NCBI GenBank assembly: GCA_002633005.1
Contig: NMRA01000318.1
Coordinates: 273,594 to 337,593, forward strand
Direction: 5' to 3'
Length of the DNA stretch: 64,000 nt
Origin: Phoronis australis
Lineage: Eukaryota; Phoronida; Phoronidae
The position numbers and the translations under genes were made by a program. A model generated the notes under the pieces. The model did not search any database and was not told where the DNA came from. It saw only the letters and a list, made by a program, of their open reading frames with translations. Positions 10,799 to 24,356 of this stretch are shown piece by piece (the first letter of the stretch is position 1; the number at the start of each line of letters is the position of its first letter).

Positions 10799-13700
10799 AT
10801 GAATTTAGGACTTGCCGAAAACCAAGGCAACGGTTTGTTGTATGCAGGTTTCAATCAGGATCAAGGTGTGTTATTTTTAGGATCTTATTTTTATGACCTT
10901 GAAACCGAAGTCTGTCTCAGCCAGTGACTGTCACTGTCCGAAATAAGAAACTTAAAAAGTGAAAATGATACTGACCAACAGTGATCAGGGTGATACGGAT
11001 TTTCGGATGGACGTTTAAGCCTTGTCTTGTCACAGAAAATGTCATTGATCATGTATTTGAAAAAAGTCAGGACCAGCTTGCGGGTACGTGGCTGCAACTG
11101 GCAGGGTTGTGTCTCAGTTGGCAGTGTGTGTGTAATTTGTCACTGTGTATCACTGTTAGTGATTTTATTTAGGTATATTTATTGTCAGAAGATATATCAA
11201 ACCATCTAGCTTTGCATATATCTGGAACTAACCATGAGAGAAAATTCCCTCAATACAAAACAGTCTTCCCTGCTACTAACAACTTTGTTTAAATACATAA
11301 CATTCCTCCTATCAACTTAGTTTAATAGTCTCTTGACTATTGAGACAAAGACTTTACCAAATAATGCCTCTAAATCATCCGTTAAAGTATTTAAACAATG
11401 GCGAACAAGTTTAGTCTTTTTGGTGGTTTGGTAATGCGACTTGACCGAAGTAGTGAAGAGCGTTCGAAATACATGCTGGCCTGATATCCCGGGGCCAGTT
11501 GATTTGCAGCCGGGTCAGTAACTTTTTTAAGTTAACTTGGCACTTGGGCCAGTAAACTGTCAGACTAACTGGCCCGGCGGGCCAGCACAGTAATTTACTG
11601 AAGTTCGAACACTACAGTGGCTGTTCAAAGACTTCAGTCTGGGCAGCTTGCACAAATGTGATGACATCACACAGTCGCTATCAACAGTGAATCAGCTACC
11701 AGCATCCCTATGACTTGATGGGGATTCTGACCACGAGGTAGACTCATGTGTTGCCGGGACAAATGAGTGACTTTCAGCGTTAAGATGACTCAGTACCAGA
11801 TTGCTATCATCCTGAAGCAGGTGATGGACATGAGTAAACCTGGGGTTCTAACGACATAGGTTAACGAACTCTTAACCTTAACAATAGCTCAAAGAATCCA
11901 CTTCTCTCTTTCGCTCCTACATTGACGCACACGAACACATTGATGCAATCTATACTGCATAATAGTCAGTTTGTTACCATTGTGTTGAATTTTTTGATGG
12001 AGCCCTTTTTCCTGGCTTTATTTGCATTAGCCGCATACGTCTACACCACTGGTCAGTGAGTTTATTGCAAACAGGTTGTGTTTCGAAAATGTAGGCTCCC
12101 AGTTATGGAATACTATACGAACCCCTCCTCCATTTGGAAATTATTTTTGGCTGATTTTCAGAATGTCTGGACTCTGGACCTAGAAAAAATAGCAAAATCT
12201 CTGAGAGAGTGGTCACTTAAAAGCTGCATTTTGTCTGATTTAGCTGGCTGAAAACAAAAATTGAATTTGGCATTTTATTCTCAATTAAATCGGATTCTAT
12301 TACCATCACCAACAAGAATATCGAAACCATCGGCGTTTGAAGAAAATGTTTTGGACAGTCCATTATGTTTGGCCAACCCTAAAACTGAATTCGAAAATGT
12401 TGCATTGTCTGTCATTTAAGTTCCTGACTCATTCATCAGCATTGGATGAACATAGTTATGCTTTGAACCCCAAAGCTTTTTGGTTAATAATTGGCAGCTT
12501 AACAGCAATAAAACGTCTCTTTAAAGGAAAAAGAAGTAACAGCTCATTTTTCTGATTACTGACTGTTGAAAAATCGAGAAAATGGTCAATTAGTTGCTTG
12601 TGTAAAGATTATGCATTATTATGTCAAAGTAAAATCACACCATTGTTGGAAAAACATGCTCAAACTTGATCATGTACTGAAACTGTACTGATAGCTGACA
12701 CTTGTAAAGTTTCAGTCTGTAAGATCTGTGTCGTGTTACACTAGTATTGCGTGAATCAAGCTCACAGTGTGATGTCTTGGGTAGGATGCTTCGCCTGCGG
12801 AATGGAAACTGGATTCCGTGTGTACAACGCTGATCCCCTGAAGGAGAAGGAGCGTCAGGACTTCCCAGAGGGTGGCATCGGTCATGTGGAGATGTTATTC
12901 AGATGTAACTACCTTGCCCTAGTTGGTGGTGGCAAGAGTCCGAAGTTCCCCTCAAATAAAGGTGAGTAGTTAGCGGTCTTTGACACTTCCCCATGTCATA
13001 GCTGACTATTTTTTTTGGATTACTATTTGTACAATAACTAGCTGGTCAAAAAGTGGAATTTTGTATTGACAAAAATCTCCCAAAAATAAATGGAATCTGC
13101 ATGGTTTGCCCTGAAAAGCTGTCACAAACCAGCACTTGATTTCTCGTTGCTCTGGTCGTCCTTTGAAAAATAGAAAAGATACAGTTTTAGTTTTGGCAAT
13201 TCTTTTCGTGTGAAGTAAGTGAGGAATTGCCAAGAATAAACATATTTTACAAACTGTCATTAACCGTACTTAAAAAGGATTGTTTGTAATTATATCTCTA
13301 ATAGATTTATATGGTCTAAATGTAGTGTCGATAGTTTTCTGCGGTCATGAGGGCCCTGTTGTTTGATCTATTCTTTTACTAATTCCTTATTAACTTAATA
13401 ATTGAAAAATTGATTACCGTGAGTCAAATAAGTCTGGAGTGTCTTAGTATGGTATAGGTATTTCAGGTTTGTTTAGTAACTGTCATGTGATTTCTTTCTC
13501 AGTTATGATTTGGGATGACCTGAAGAAGAAACATGTGATTGAGTTGGAGTTTTCAACAGAAGTTCGAGGTGTCCGCCTGCGGAGAGACAGGTAGTGCATA
13601 CGGTTACCTGATTAGGCCAAAGTTAAAGCCATTTCCCCTGTTCATTAGACTGATTAACGCTAACAAAACTGGTATCAAAAATGTTCTCGTAATCAGAGCG

Positions 13701-16700
13701 ATCGATTTCTATCTAAAAAGAATCAAGAGATCATCTGCAATTGATATGAAGCTGTCAAAGTTTGATGGGTTGTCCACTCAGCAAACCATGACTTTTTGAC
13801 ACTCTTGCAAACTTAAAGCCTTGTTTGATCTTTTACGGCATGACAATTTGTTTTTACCATGATTTCGAAAAATGCGAGATATTTTCTGTGTTTGAGTAAC
13901 CTGGTGTATAATCAGTGTTTTAGCTAATCAGTAAGAAGGACATTTGGGGACAAGGAAGTGTTCTTTCTTCCTGGATTTTTTAAATGAAACATGCTTATAC
14001 AATGCTTAAAGCAATGTTTCAATTTTCCTGTACTAGTACTACTATCTACACCATTTCTTTAACTGTATCTTTGTTGGGCCAAATATGCAATATATCTTTG
14101 TTGGGCCAAATACGCAATATATCTTTGTTGGGCCAAATATGCAATATATCTTTGTTGGGCCAAATATGCAATATCTCTTTGTTGGGCCAAATATGCAATA
14201 TATCTTTGTTGGGCCAAATATGCAATATGCTTCAAATGACTTCCATTGATTTCAATTGCATGACAAATTTTTATCGGCCATTTTCTAGCTGTTTGGTGTT
14301 GGACACTTGTGTATAATGGTTTTTGGTTGAGGGAACCATTTCTGTGATTGTTGATTTTTCTTCACACGGTGGATGTATCAGCTGTCAAAAATGAAGGCTT
14401 GGGATGTTGTTTTAAAAGGAGACTTTGATGTCTGTTATCTTTGTACGTATGGGACAACTCTACCTAGATACTGACAGCAAATATACATGTGATAAATCAA
14501 AACCAAAGACTCATGCAATTCGTTCTCTCTTGTGTTTCACTTAGCTCTTGGTCATGAGTCAGATATGTTTACCCATATTGACCATTTTGGTTAACGCGCA
14601 CCCTTGACTTCTCAAAAATTTTTGTTTTTAAATGCCCACACTTGGCTTGATGCCCACCCCTGATTTTTGAGTTTGGGCTCTGGGCGTTTACCTGCTTGAT
14701 TATGTAAGATTTTCAGTCATCAAGAATTCCAAAAAATATATTCTTTTATTGTTTGATAATGGACAAAAAGTTTTAAGAAATGTTAGCAAGTTTCAGGAAG
14801 GTTGAAGCTATTACAATCTGACAAGTGTTGTTTTTGCATGCTTCATTACGGTGTTTTCCTGTTGCTCCCAAGTTGCTCATTTCTATAGCTCAACAACAAG
14901 TTGGGAAGTTTACCCCTGTAGCCAATATCTTACACGACTGATTAACACCATTCTGGCATTCATGGTTGGAGAGCCAGCTCTCTTTTGTTCGGTAATTGCT
15001 CTGAATCTTCAATAAGATCATATCTAGCCTGACTGGGCTGTGCTGTTAAAAATAAAAGTTAAGTTATAACGTATTTGAACATAAACCAATAGCATTTCTG
15101 AAATCCTCGTCAAATGGTGGTAATGTTTAGTTTTTGAATTGCCAAAATCGCCCAACTGCAACTGAAGTTACCATTCTTTCCGAATGTACCAATTCACTAT
15201 GGGTTTTGACAGTGTTCACATGTGGTCTGTAATAAATCTGATAGATAATTGGCGTGCCTGTTGTCATAACAGACAAAAGACTGTGCTTGGCAGTTAACAA
15301 GGAAGCTAGATGTTATCACACGCTTACAACACTCTTCGTCTGGTAAAGTCACTGAATGGGAAAACGCTGTCATGTGATCATGAAAGGGAAAGNATGACTT
15401 TTTGACACTCTTGCAAACTTAAAGCCTTGTTTGATCTTTTTCGGCATGACAATTTTTTTTTACCATGATTTCGAAAAATGCGAGATATTTTGTGTGTTTG
15501 AGTAACCTGGTTTATAATCAGTGTTTTAGCTAGTCAGTAAGAAGGACGTGTGGGGACAAGGAATGTAACTTCTTTCTTCCTGGATTTTTTAAATGAAACA
15601 TGCTTACACAATGCTTAAAGCAATGTTTCAATTTTCCTGTACTAGTACTACTATCTACACCATTTCTTTAACTGTATCTTTGTTGGGCCAAATATGCAAT
15701 ATATCTTTGTTGGGCCAAATATGCAATATATCTTTGTTGGGCCAAATATGCAATATATCTTTGTTGGGCCAAATATGCAATATATCTTTGTTGGGCCAAA
15801 TATGCAATATGCTTCAAATGACTTCCATTGATTTCAATTGCATGGCAAATTTTTATCGGCCATTTTCTAGCTGTTTGGTGTTTGACACTTGTGTATAATG
15901 GTTTTTGGTTGAGGGAACCATTTCTGTGATTGTTGATTTTTCTTCACACGGTGGATGTATCAGCTGTCAAAAATGAAGGCTTGGGATGTTGTTTTAAAAG
16001 GAGACTTTGATGTCTGTTATCTTCGTACGTATGGGACAACTCTACCTAGATACTGACAGCAAATATACATGTGATAAATCAAAATCAAAGACTCATGCAA
16101 TTCGTTCTCTCTTGTGTTTCACTTAGCTCTTGGTCATGAGTCAGATATGTTTACCCATATTGACCATTTTGGTTAACGCGCACCCTTGACTTCTCAAAAA
16201 TTTTTGTTTTTAAATGCCCATACTTGGCTTGATGCCCACCCCTGATTTTTGAGTTTGGGCTCTGGGCGTTTACCTGCTTGATTATGTAAGATTTTCAGTC
16301 ATCAAGAATTCCAAAAAATATATTCTTTTATTGTTTGATAATGGACAAAAAGTTTTAAGAAATGTTAGCAAGTTTCAGGAAGGTTGAAGCTATTACAATC
16401 TGACAAGTGTTGTTTTTGCATGCTTCATTACGGTGTTTTCCTGTTGCTCCCAAGTTGCTCATTTCTATAGCTCAACAACAAGTTGGGAAGTTTACCCCTG
16501 TAGCCAATATCTTACACGACTGATTAACACCATTCTGGCATTCATGGTTGGAGAGCCAGCTCTCTTTTGTTCGGTAATTGCTCTGAATCTTCAATAAGAT
16601 CATATCTAGCCTGACTGGGCTGTGCTGTTAAAAATAAAAGTTAAGTTATAACGTATTTGAACATAAACCAATAGCATTTCTGAAATCCTCGTCAAATGGT

Positions 16701-19700
16701 GGTAATGTTTAGTTTTTGAATTGCCAAAATCGCCCAACTGCAACTGAAGTTACCATTCTTTCCGAATGTACCAATTCACTATGGGTTTTGACAGTGTTCA
16801 CATGTGGTCTGTAATAAATCTGATAGATAATTGGCGTGCCTGTTGTCATAACAGACAAAAGACTGTGCTTGGCAGTTAACAAGGAAGCTAGATGTTATCA
16901 CACGCTTACAACACTCTTCGTCTGGTAAAGTCACTGAATGGGAAAACGCTGTCATGTGATCATGAAAGGGAAAGAATCAAATTTTTGCTTTCCCATCTAA
17001 GGATCTTATGCCTTGATCATGTATTAATTGATGCTCAGCTGATCCCACTGGTTGAGTTCTAGACAAATGGCTAACATCAGTTTGGTGATTTTTGTTGGAT
17101 GATAGACACATTGGTGATGTATGACACCGACACCTAACTGATGCCCACGATTATCTACCAGTCGTCGGCTGATATGACTATTTTTCTGCCAAAAACTCAC
17201 TGTATCATGGCCGAAAGATTTATGTAACCAAGGCATTAGAGGAGTGAGGATTCAGTGCAGTAAAGAAGAAGTATAATTAATGACAGCCTTGTCAGTTTGC
17301 ATAGATTGTGTGACTCAGACGAAGAAATTGTTTTTCTTTAGAATATGTTTTAGAGGTTTTTAGTGTGGCAAATTAGTGGTCAAGATTTACACAAAAATAC
17401 TATTAGCTAGACTTACTGGCTGCTGTAAACTTGATTTCTAAATTTTGGTTTAAAGTTGGAAAAATTTCTTCCCCTTATTATAGATGAACATGAAATGTAT
17501 GTATTTTGTTACATTTACCTGTATAGGGCTTAACTGTTTAGTACTAAGCAAGACTTTTCATTTTTTTCAGAATTGTTGTTGTTTTAGACTCAATTATTAA
17601 AGTATACACCTTCACACAAAACCCTCAGCAGCTGCACGTGTTTGAAACATCACCAAACCCAACAGGTAAGTTAGCTGTTTTCCCATAGCACCAAGCAGTC
17701 ATTCCCGAATAATCAGTATGTGTTTTGTCAACTCCTTAGCTTATGTTATAATTACATCAATATTTTGGAGTGCAACTTCGGACTTTTGAATGAGCTCTGG
17801 TCTCAATTTGTCATCTTGAACACAATGTGACATACGCATGTTTTTCAAGCAGTGCTTTGATGACTACATTTATCCACTGCTTTAAAAATCGGGCCAAAAA
17901 GATAATTCCTTGTTGTTTCTTGTCTGGGGTGTTTCTCATGCTGCACCATTTTTGAAACCTTTAATTTGGTCAGTCTTGAGGTGAGATTGATGAACGTTAT
18001 GGACCGAGTGGAGTTCATTGATTCCAGGTATGGCTTGATTCACCCCTTCCTTAAGCTTAATTAGTTACCAATATTTGAGATCTGCGGTTTTCGTGTGATC
18101 CAATTAGCACAGCACGGGCTTTGAGTGAACTTGTCTGGTTACTTTTCGAAAACGAATTTTAAAGAATTGCACCACTCAACTGGTTTTGGTAAAATAATGT
18201 TGGAAAAGTAACTATTTACACAAAACGTAATCCTTTCAATTATAAATCCTGAGACTTGCTTTAGCCGACCCCTTTTGCAGTTCTTTATCTCAATAACAGT
18301 CAGAAAGTTCCTGTTGAAAATGTTAACATCACCACACAACCCATTCTGCAGGTCTGTGTGTGATGTGTCCTAACAGCAACAACTCATTACTCGCCTTTCC
18401 TGGTCGACGGACGGGTCACGTGCAGATCGTGGACTTGGCTAATACGGAGAAGCCCCCTGTGGACATAGCGGCCCATGAGGCGGCGCTCAGCTGCATTTCG
18501 CTGAACCTGCAAGGGACACGGCTTGCGACTTCTTCGGAAAAGGTTTGCTGGAGATTTTTTTGTGAATTTGTTCCACTCGTGTTCTAAGATGCCTCTTCAT
18601 TTACGTCCTTCATTAAAGTGCCTATGAATCCAGTTCATGATGTTTTGATTTGTAACCACCATGTATCACCCTTTGAGGTATCTCTACATTTTTTTGGTTA
18701 TTTAACTTGTGTAACAAATTAAGTAGAACTGCAAGGTCATAGATTTCATTTACAAAATCCAATTTTCCATATTGCGGTCTTTTGCTGTTGACGTTTCTGT
18801 AGTATGTTGTCAATTTTCTGTTTTCCTTTAAGAATACTGTGCAATAAATTACCTTAAGTTTTAGATCTGTTTTTCTGTTATTTGGGGTTTTAATTTAATC
18901 TGTAGAAAGTGTAAAATGCACTTCAAGAATGCAACGTAATCATTGAGTTTCAAATTACACATTATTTCGAACGCATGATTAGATTGACTCTGTTACTTGC
19001 AGCCACTGCAATTAATGTCTTTCCATAGGGTACGCTCATTCGAGTATTCGACACGGCTTCAGGCACACAGTTGCAAGAGTTAAGGAGAGGTGCCAACAAT
19101 GCTCATATCTACTGGTATGTTGCGGTGTTATCCTAACAACTGAACTGCCAAAAAATGATGTCACGTCAATCATGTCATTACCTAGAAGTTCTTTAACCTG
19201 TATTTATATCTTCTATTTAATGTGGTTTAAATACTGTCTGAGAATTAAACCAAGGACGTTTCATCAATAATTTGACTTTGGTTTTGTAGACAGAATGTAT
19301 TAAGTAAATTGCCGTTATTTATTTATTTTCAGTGTTGCATCTTTGAGCATTTTGATAATTTCTGTTGTGTGTAAATATATTAATTCTAAATTTTTTATCT
19401 TTCTTACAACTTCTTCTGTATGCTACTGAGATGCCAAAAGTTGTTTTATGGTAATGGCTGTAAGTACTGCCATTTATTGACGGGTGGTTGTTGCATACCT
19501 ATTCTAAGGCCATCTATTGACCGTTTTGTGTTCCAGCATCAATTTCAACCATGATTCTACTCTGCTCTGTGTCTCCAGTGATCATGGTACTGTTCACATC
19601 TTTTCCATCGAGGACCCAGCCAAGAACAAGAAGTCCAGCTTGGCCTCCGCCGGATTCCTGCCAAAATACTTCAGCTCTAAATGGAGCTTCTCCAAAGTGC

Positions 19701-21424
19701 AAGTGCCTGGAGGGTCCCACTGCATTTGTGCCTTTGGAAACGACAACAACTCTGTGATTGGTGAGGCTACAACCTGAATGGTTCCATTATTACCAGTAAT
19801 GACATCAACTGTGTGTGAAGCCTTGTTATAAATAAGGCTATCCTCTTGATTACTTGCTCAAATAGTTCTAACCCGTTTCAAAAGAATCTGGATATGTTCT
19901 CTACACAGAGGTTTCATATCAAGTTTATTTTGCAAGGAACATCTCTTTCATTGCTCATATTTTGGATCTGCTAAAAATGGCTTGATAAACAATTAGTCCT
20001 TGATAAACAAAGTTATTTCTAAAAAGCAATATTGCTACAAAGTATAAAAAATTATCCTTTTCTATATTTCACATATTGCCAGCAGACTTCCACTTAGTGA
20101 AACACTGTTTTATGCAGTAATTGTTCTTATAACAGCGCATGATATACCAAAAATATGCAAATTCAAACTATTAATGAAAGAACTTTGAGATGATTCAACA
20201 CGTCAAAAATACCGGCTAATGCTGTTTGCTTCAGACATGGTGCCATAATAGAATTTATTTATTTCTTGCGATAAACGTAACATCAAAAAAAAAAACAAAG
20301 CAGGACTCACCTTTGAAACTCACAACTATGTGACTACGCAATAGACACTTTAGCTGTGAGCTCGGTATATGCACACTCAATAATATTCAAATAATGTGTT
20401 TGGACAAAACTAAGTGATCTTGCAGTTCATAATGCAAAGTCATTAGAATTAAATATTCAATAACATGTTCGAAAGCCCATGTCTATACTGTGGAGGGTTT
20501 GTATGTAAATGCTAGGAATGAGTATACTAAAATGGTGTCGAACCTCCTAGATATCCCATTTCGCTGAAAAGTGACTCATCTCCTTTGTGTTTAAACTCGT
20601 TGCATTCACTTTGTAACCTGGACATTGGTGAGCTAAACTCATTGCAGCAAAATTCAAAGTTGTTACTAGAGCTGGGAATTAGTCACTTATATCACTCCCG
20701 GATTTTGCGAACCAGATTGATACCTGTTATTCATTGGAAAAAAAAACTGGTTCTCAAAATTTGGGATCGCCGTAAGTGACTATTACCGAACACTGTTAGT
20801 GAAACTTCATGTTCACAGTTGTATGTATTTCGGTGATAAGTGTTCATATAACTGGTGTATGTATTGTCCGATAACCTCTCTTCATTTGTTGTACAGTAAA
20901 GTTTTCCAATTTCAGACAGTCTCTAGAATTTGGGACGTGGAAACTCCCGCAAAAATTGAATTTTCGTGATTCTGTAATAGGGAGAAGGACGATTTTGGCG
21001 TTCACCATATTTCTCAAATTATGGACAGGGTGTTTTCAATCTACAGATTGGGTAATGTTGCCCTCTTTCCAGTGATTCTTGAATTTTGGATGCCATTATT
21101 GTCTGTTTTTAAAAATTGAGAAAGCTCCAACCTTGAGCAAAATAAGATCAATATTTTTCACTGTCCCACACTGGAGTATTTTTATTGAAAGTAAAGCAAA
21201 AAGATTGAATGCCTTTTTATGAAAATTATCTTGACAGCATTTACAAACATTTTAATGTTAAAACATGAATCAATGCAATTTCAAACTACTGTTAATGAAA
21301 GGGTTGCTCTATTGCAGTTATCTGCGCTAATGGTAGTTACTACAAGTTCCTGTTCAATGCCAAAGGTGAATGCACGCGTGACGTTTATGCCCAGTACTTG
21401 GACATGACTGATGAGACATCCTAA
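10799..21424 (+). CDS. WDR45B: WD repeat phosphoinositide-interacting protein WDR45B / WIPI3 (complete, 8 exons)
   Basis: Exons 10799-10865, 12785-12961, 13503-13590, 17571-17665, 18352-18542, 19029-19114, 19537-19760 and 21318-21424 join in phase to 344 residues, the length of human WDR45B. Conserved blocks include [15 protein letters not shown] (exon 2), [20 protein letters not shown] (exon 3), [14 protein letters not shown] (exon 5), INFNHD and [10 protein letters not shown] (exon 7) and [13 protein letters not shown] (exon 8). It is a PROPPIN seven-bladed propeller; the phosphoinositide-binding L/FRRG motif is LRRG at residues 224-227, at the end of exon 6. The family binds PI3P/PI(3,5)P2 on forming autophagosomes. 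The C-terminus ends MTDETS, where human has a related short tail. All introns are GT-AG. Intron 3 holds a tandem duplication; intron sizes otherwise are ordinary. WDR45 (WIPI4) is the closest alternative but the sequence is clearly WDR45B-like. Confidence 0.96.
11458..11613. mobile_element. Short inverted-repeat element (CGTTCGAA ends)
   Basis: The left end AGCGTTCGAA...CATGCTGGCC is mirrored by the right end GGGCCAGCACAG...TTCGAACACT. About 155 bases, GC-rich core, no coding capacity. Lies in WDR45B intron 1. Confidence 0.5.
12215..12450 (+). repeat. Dispersed repeat copy, GCTGCATTTTG / TTGGCCAACCCTA family
   Basis: Begins AAAGCTGCATTTTGTCTGAT and GCTGGCTGAAAACAAAA like the copy at 7570; the right part carries GGCCAACCCTAAAACTGAAT, the complement of the tail of the other copies, so the element is rearranged or partly palindromic. 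WDR45B intron 1. Confidence 0.4.
13788..15392 (+). repeat. Tandem duplication, copy 1 (1605 bases)
   Basis: Begins ATGACTTTTTGACACTCTTG and ends TGATCATGAAAGGGAAAG, matching copy 2 with a few substitutions and small indels (for example TTTTACGGC versus TTTTTCGGC, GACATTTGGGG versus GACGTGTGGGG). It holds six minisatellite units where copy 2 holds five. Confidence 0.9.
14067..14228 (+). repeat. 27-base minisatellite, 6 units (copy 1)
   Basis: Unit ATCTTTGTTGGGCCAAATAT plus GCAATAT, six times with single-base variants (one ATACGC, one ATCTCT junction). Being a multiple of three it leaves an open frame repeating SLLGQICNI, which is not evidence of a gene. Confidence 0.95.
15394..16974 (+). repeat. 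Tandem duplication, copy 2 (1581 bases)
   Basis: Second copy of the 13788-15392 segment at an offset of 1606 bases. The size difference is one 27-base unit less plus about three inserted bases. Sequence continues as unique DNA from GAATCAAATTTTTGC. Confidence 0.9.
15676..15810 (+). repeat. 27-base minisatellite, 5 units (copy 2)
   Basis: Same unit as at 14067, five times, more uniform than copy 1. Confidence 0.95.
20681..20781. mobile_element. Short palindromic MITE-like element (AGTCACTTA ends)
   Basis: Left arm AGTCACTTATATCACTCCCG and GATTTTGCGAACCAG mirrored by CTGGTTCTCAAAATTTGGGA and CGTAAGTGACT. Shares the TTTTGAGAACCAG core with elements at 25525 and 31669. WDR45B intron 7. Confidence 0.6.
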
Positions 21425-21878
21425 ACTGTACCTAAACAATAACAGAGGTTGTGCACTGTGCCATGGCAATGACAGATTGAATCGAAGCTTTTGTCAAGTG
21501 GCAGACATAGAAAGGAGTTGTGAAGTGCATCTGTTAATGCCTAAGCAAGTGTAATCACCCATGAGTAATTGAATCCCTATCACATCTCAGCCAAGGATCT
21601 AAGCTTTTTACTCGAAATGGAAGTGAAATATGTTGACATTGTCCATTGTCCTTTAATACGAACCCAAGAGTCCTAGATACAAACTCAAGATATTTACCTT
21701 TTTTTCTGTGCTTGAGTATAGTATGGATTACGCAAACCACTGGGTAGTCTAGAATTCGTATTTGATTACCTGTAGATTTGAGCTACAAACTCGAATAAAA
21801 CTTGAGATTTCAAGTAAAGATTTGAACTTTCGAGTTCAGATTCCTCCGCGTTAACCATAATATACTTGAGCGTGGAAT

Positions 21879-21884
21879 AATAAA
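21879..21884 (+). terminator. Candidate WDR45B poly(A) signal
   Basis: AATAAA about 455 bases after the stop codon; another AATAAA lies at 21794. Which is used cannot be told from sequence. Confidence 0.4.
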
Positions 21885-22840
21885 CACTTATGTTGCGTTC
21901 ATACAAAAGTAGAAATTAATTTCGATTGTGAGTGAGAAGATTAGATCCAGGTCAACTAGAGTCACAGTAGAGTTGACAATATTAGTGTTAGGGAGATGTT
22001 TTTCATCATACTAAGGCAGCATAATAGTAACAGGGATGTTAGCATCGCCAGGCTTTCTTTCTGTCAATGTCAAGTTAACTGCTGACACCAATTTATATTT
22101 GCAAGTTGAGGTCATATTGTCTCTATTGTTATCATGAAGCTTTAGCTGTTAAGGCATTGAACAAGTAACAAAGTGTACTTGACATGTAGTGGGCAGCAAT
22201 GAGGTGGTAACCAGACATGTGAAGAATCGTAAGTTGTGCTCAGCCATCCAGTAGGATAGGTCATACATCAACTGTCTGTAGACGTCCTGGTGTTTGTTTG
22301 ATAAATTGCGAACTACACTGAAAGTTTTTGTTGCCTTGCTTCAATACCCTGATCATTTATTTCTATTTTAGGCTGTTAGGATATCAGAATTGTGTGTTTT
22401 GCACTGCAAAGGTGCCATGACTTATCTTCAGTGATATGGTGTACTAATGCTATCATGTGTAGTTTAATAGCTGAACGTTGCATTATATTAAGTTAAATTC
22501 CATCCTAGACTGATTTCCATTCCATCCAGTTAATTTGCTGTCACGGTGGTGTGGAATGTCTGTGAAGAGAGTTCTATCGGTAAATGGGCTTTACATGTGA
22601 AGACTAGGATTTCAATAACTATTGGACATTGAAGCAATCAGTGTGACTTGATTTTTCACTTAGAAAGAGTTTTGTAAAATGTAACTTATGTGTAAACTAA
22701 ATTGGAATTATTCATTCTGTTGAAGTGGTTCTAGGCTGGTACTTCATTCATCTGTTTTTAAAAAATAATTGCAGTTTATCTGGTACATGTCACCAGTACT
22801 GAACAGGCCACTTGGGTGGTCCCACTGCACTGATCACCTG

Positions 22841-22984
22841 GAACCATTTTTATGCTTAGTTAAAACGGAGCTGAGGAGCTGGAGACCTGACTCAAGGGTC
22901 TAGCAGTGTGCCCCAGAAGCACTCGAACCCACGACATTGAGTAAAGGAAGCAGACACTTATTCCACTAGGTTACAGTTCCCTCT
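22841..22984 (-). mobile_element. tRNA-derived SINE, minus orientation
   Basis: On the minus strand an A-box-like GTAACCTAGTGGAATAAGTG is followed about 30 bases later by a B-box GTGGGTTCGAGTGC, then a non-tRNA tail. The acceptor stem is not complementary, so it is not a functional tRNA gene. Confidence 0.55.
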
Positions 22985-24356
22985 CTCAATCATTATTTGA
23001 TTCACACTTGATATTTGTTTCTGCAAAGTGAAAGACTTGCTGCATATTGCTCTCTACTGTTTGGAAAAGACTAAACATGGATTTCTGATGGTAAGCACCA
23101 GAGGGTATTTGGAAGTGGCTTATTTCTTACCTTTCTGGTACAGTAACCACTCTACAATTTCACACATTCTAATTTTTAGCAGGCATTTTTACTTTCTATT
23201 CATCCAAAACTATGGTTACCATGTGCCATAATGTATCACACTATACAGACAATTTATATGCCCTAAGCAGCACCTGCAAAAAGTGCAATACTTAAGATGC
23301 TATTCCTTTTGTACCTTCGCCTTACAACATTTCCAGCCACTCTACTCATTTCACTCTACCCTGCTTCTTGAAAAAGTTAATTAAATTAATTCTGTGCAAA
23401 CATGTAGAGCGATAACTGTACACAGAATACATCCCGAGGTGTTCTTCCAAAACATAGCCAATAAACTGAAAATGTGCCAACTGCTTTGACAGGGATGGAA
23501 TCCCTTGAATATTTGTCTTTAGTGAAGTTAAGTTTATTTTGTAGATAAGGTGAAAATGTTCTGAAGTTAACTTTGCCCTGTTACACAGTAAAGCTTCATC
23601 TTTGTTTGAAACTCACCGACTATGTATTCTGAGAAACACCTTAACTGTTGAAAATCTTCCCAAATGTGTCTGTGTTTGGAGGGGTCCTGTTTGCTGAAAT
23701 TCAGATACTCCCCATATTTACTCATGAAATCAACACTTTAGAGTGCTCCATTCAAAGTTTACCTAACGAAAATACTCTGGGTTGCACTTCTGCATTGAGA
23801 ATATTTCTGTCACACTGTTGAAAGAGGTCTTTAAGTGTTCCATCCTCTGGCCAACACAACACTGAAGCAATATGTTTGGAAAGAGACTTTGTCTCTAAAC
23901 TGGGAGCGGTCAGGTGGCTTCATTTTGTTTCACATTGCTATTTTCTGTCGTGAATTTTTATATTGCTTCAAGTTGCAGATTCATTAATCAGCTAACTCTT
24001 CAAAGCTGGGTATGTTATTGGTGTTTTAAGATGAATGCCAGTTTCCTTGTTAATTGATAAATATTGTTAAAAGTTTTTGTATAAATTTATTATTGTATGA
24101 TATTCGAATGGATAATATATCACCTCATTTATCTGTATGTTCAGTTTTTGTCAAGGAAGTATTTAAGCCTCCAGTTTACCCGAATACATTTTCAATGCTG
24201 CAATGTGAAATGTGTGGAAATAGAATAATGTGTTATGGGAGTCATATGCTTATAAATGCATCAAAATGATACTGAAATACAACTGGGGCTATGAAACTTG
24301 CAGTGCCGCACTGGAGCACATCAAAAATTATGTTTTCAAAAAACATCTGGAACCTG

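Larger units (their letters stand above)
13591..17570 (+). other. WDR45B intron 3, mostly a 1.6 kb tandem duplication
   Basis: Positions 13788-15392 and 15394-16974 are near-identical direct copies separated by a single N. The remaining flanks show no coding sequence. Small ORFs (110 and 101 codons) inside the copies come from a 27-base minisatellite. Confidence 0.7.

Noticed and set aside
13984-15898. Two similar ORFs of 110 and 101 codons with a SLLGQICNI repeat
   Set aside because: They arise from the 27-base minisatellite within WDR45B intron 3; no splice support and no known protein.
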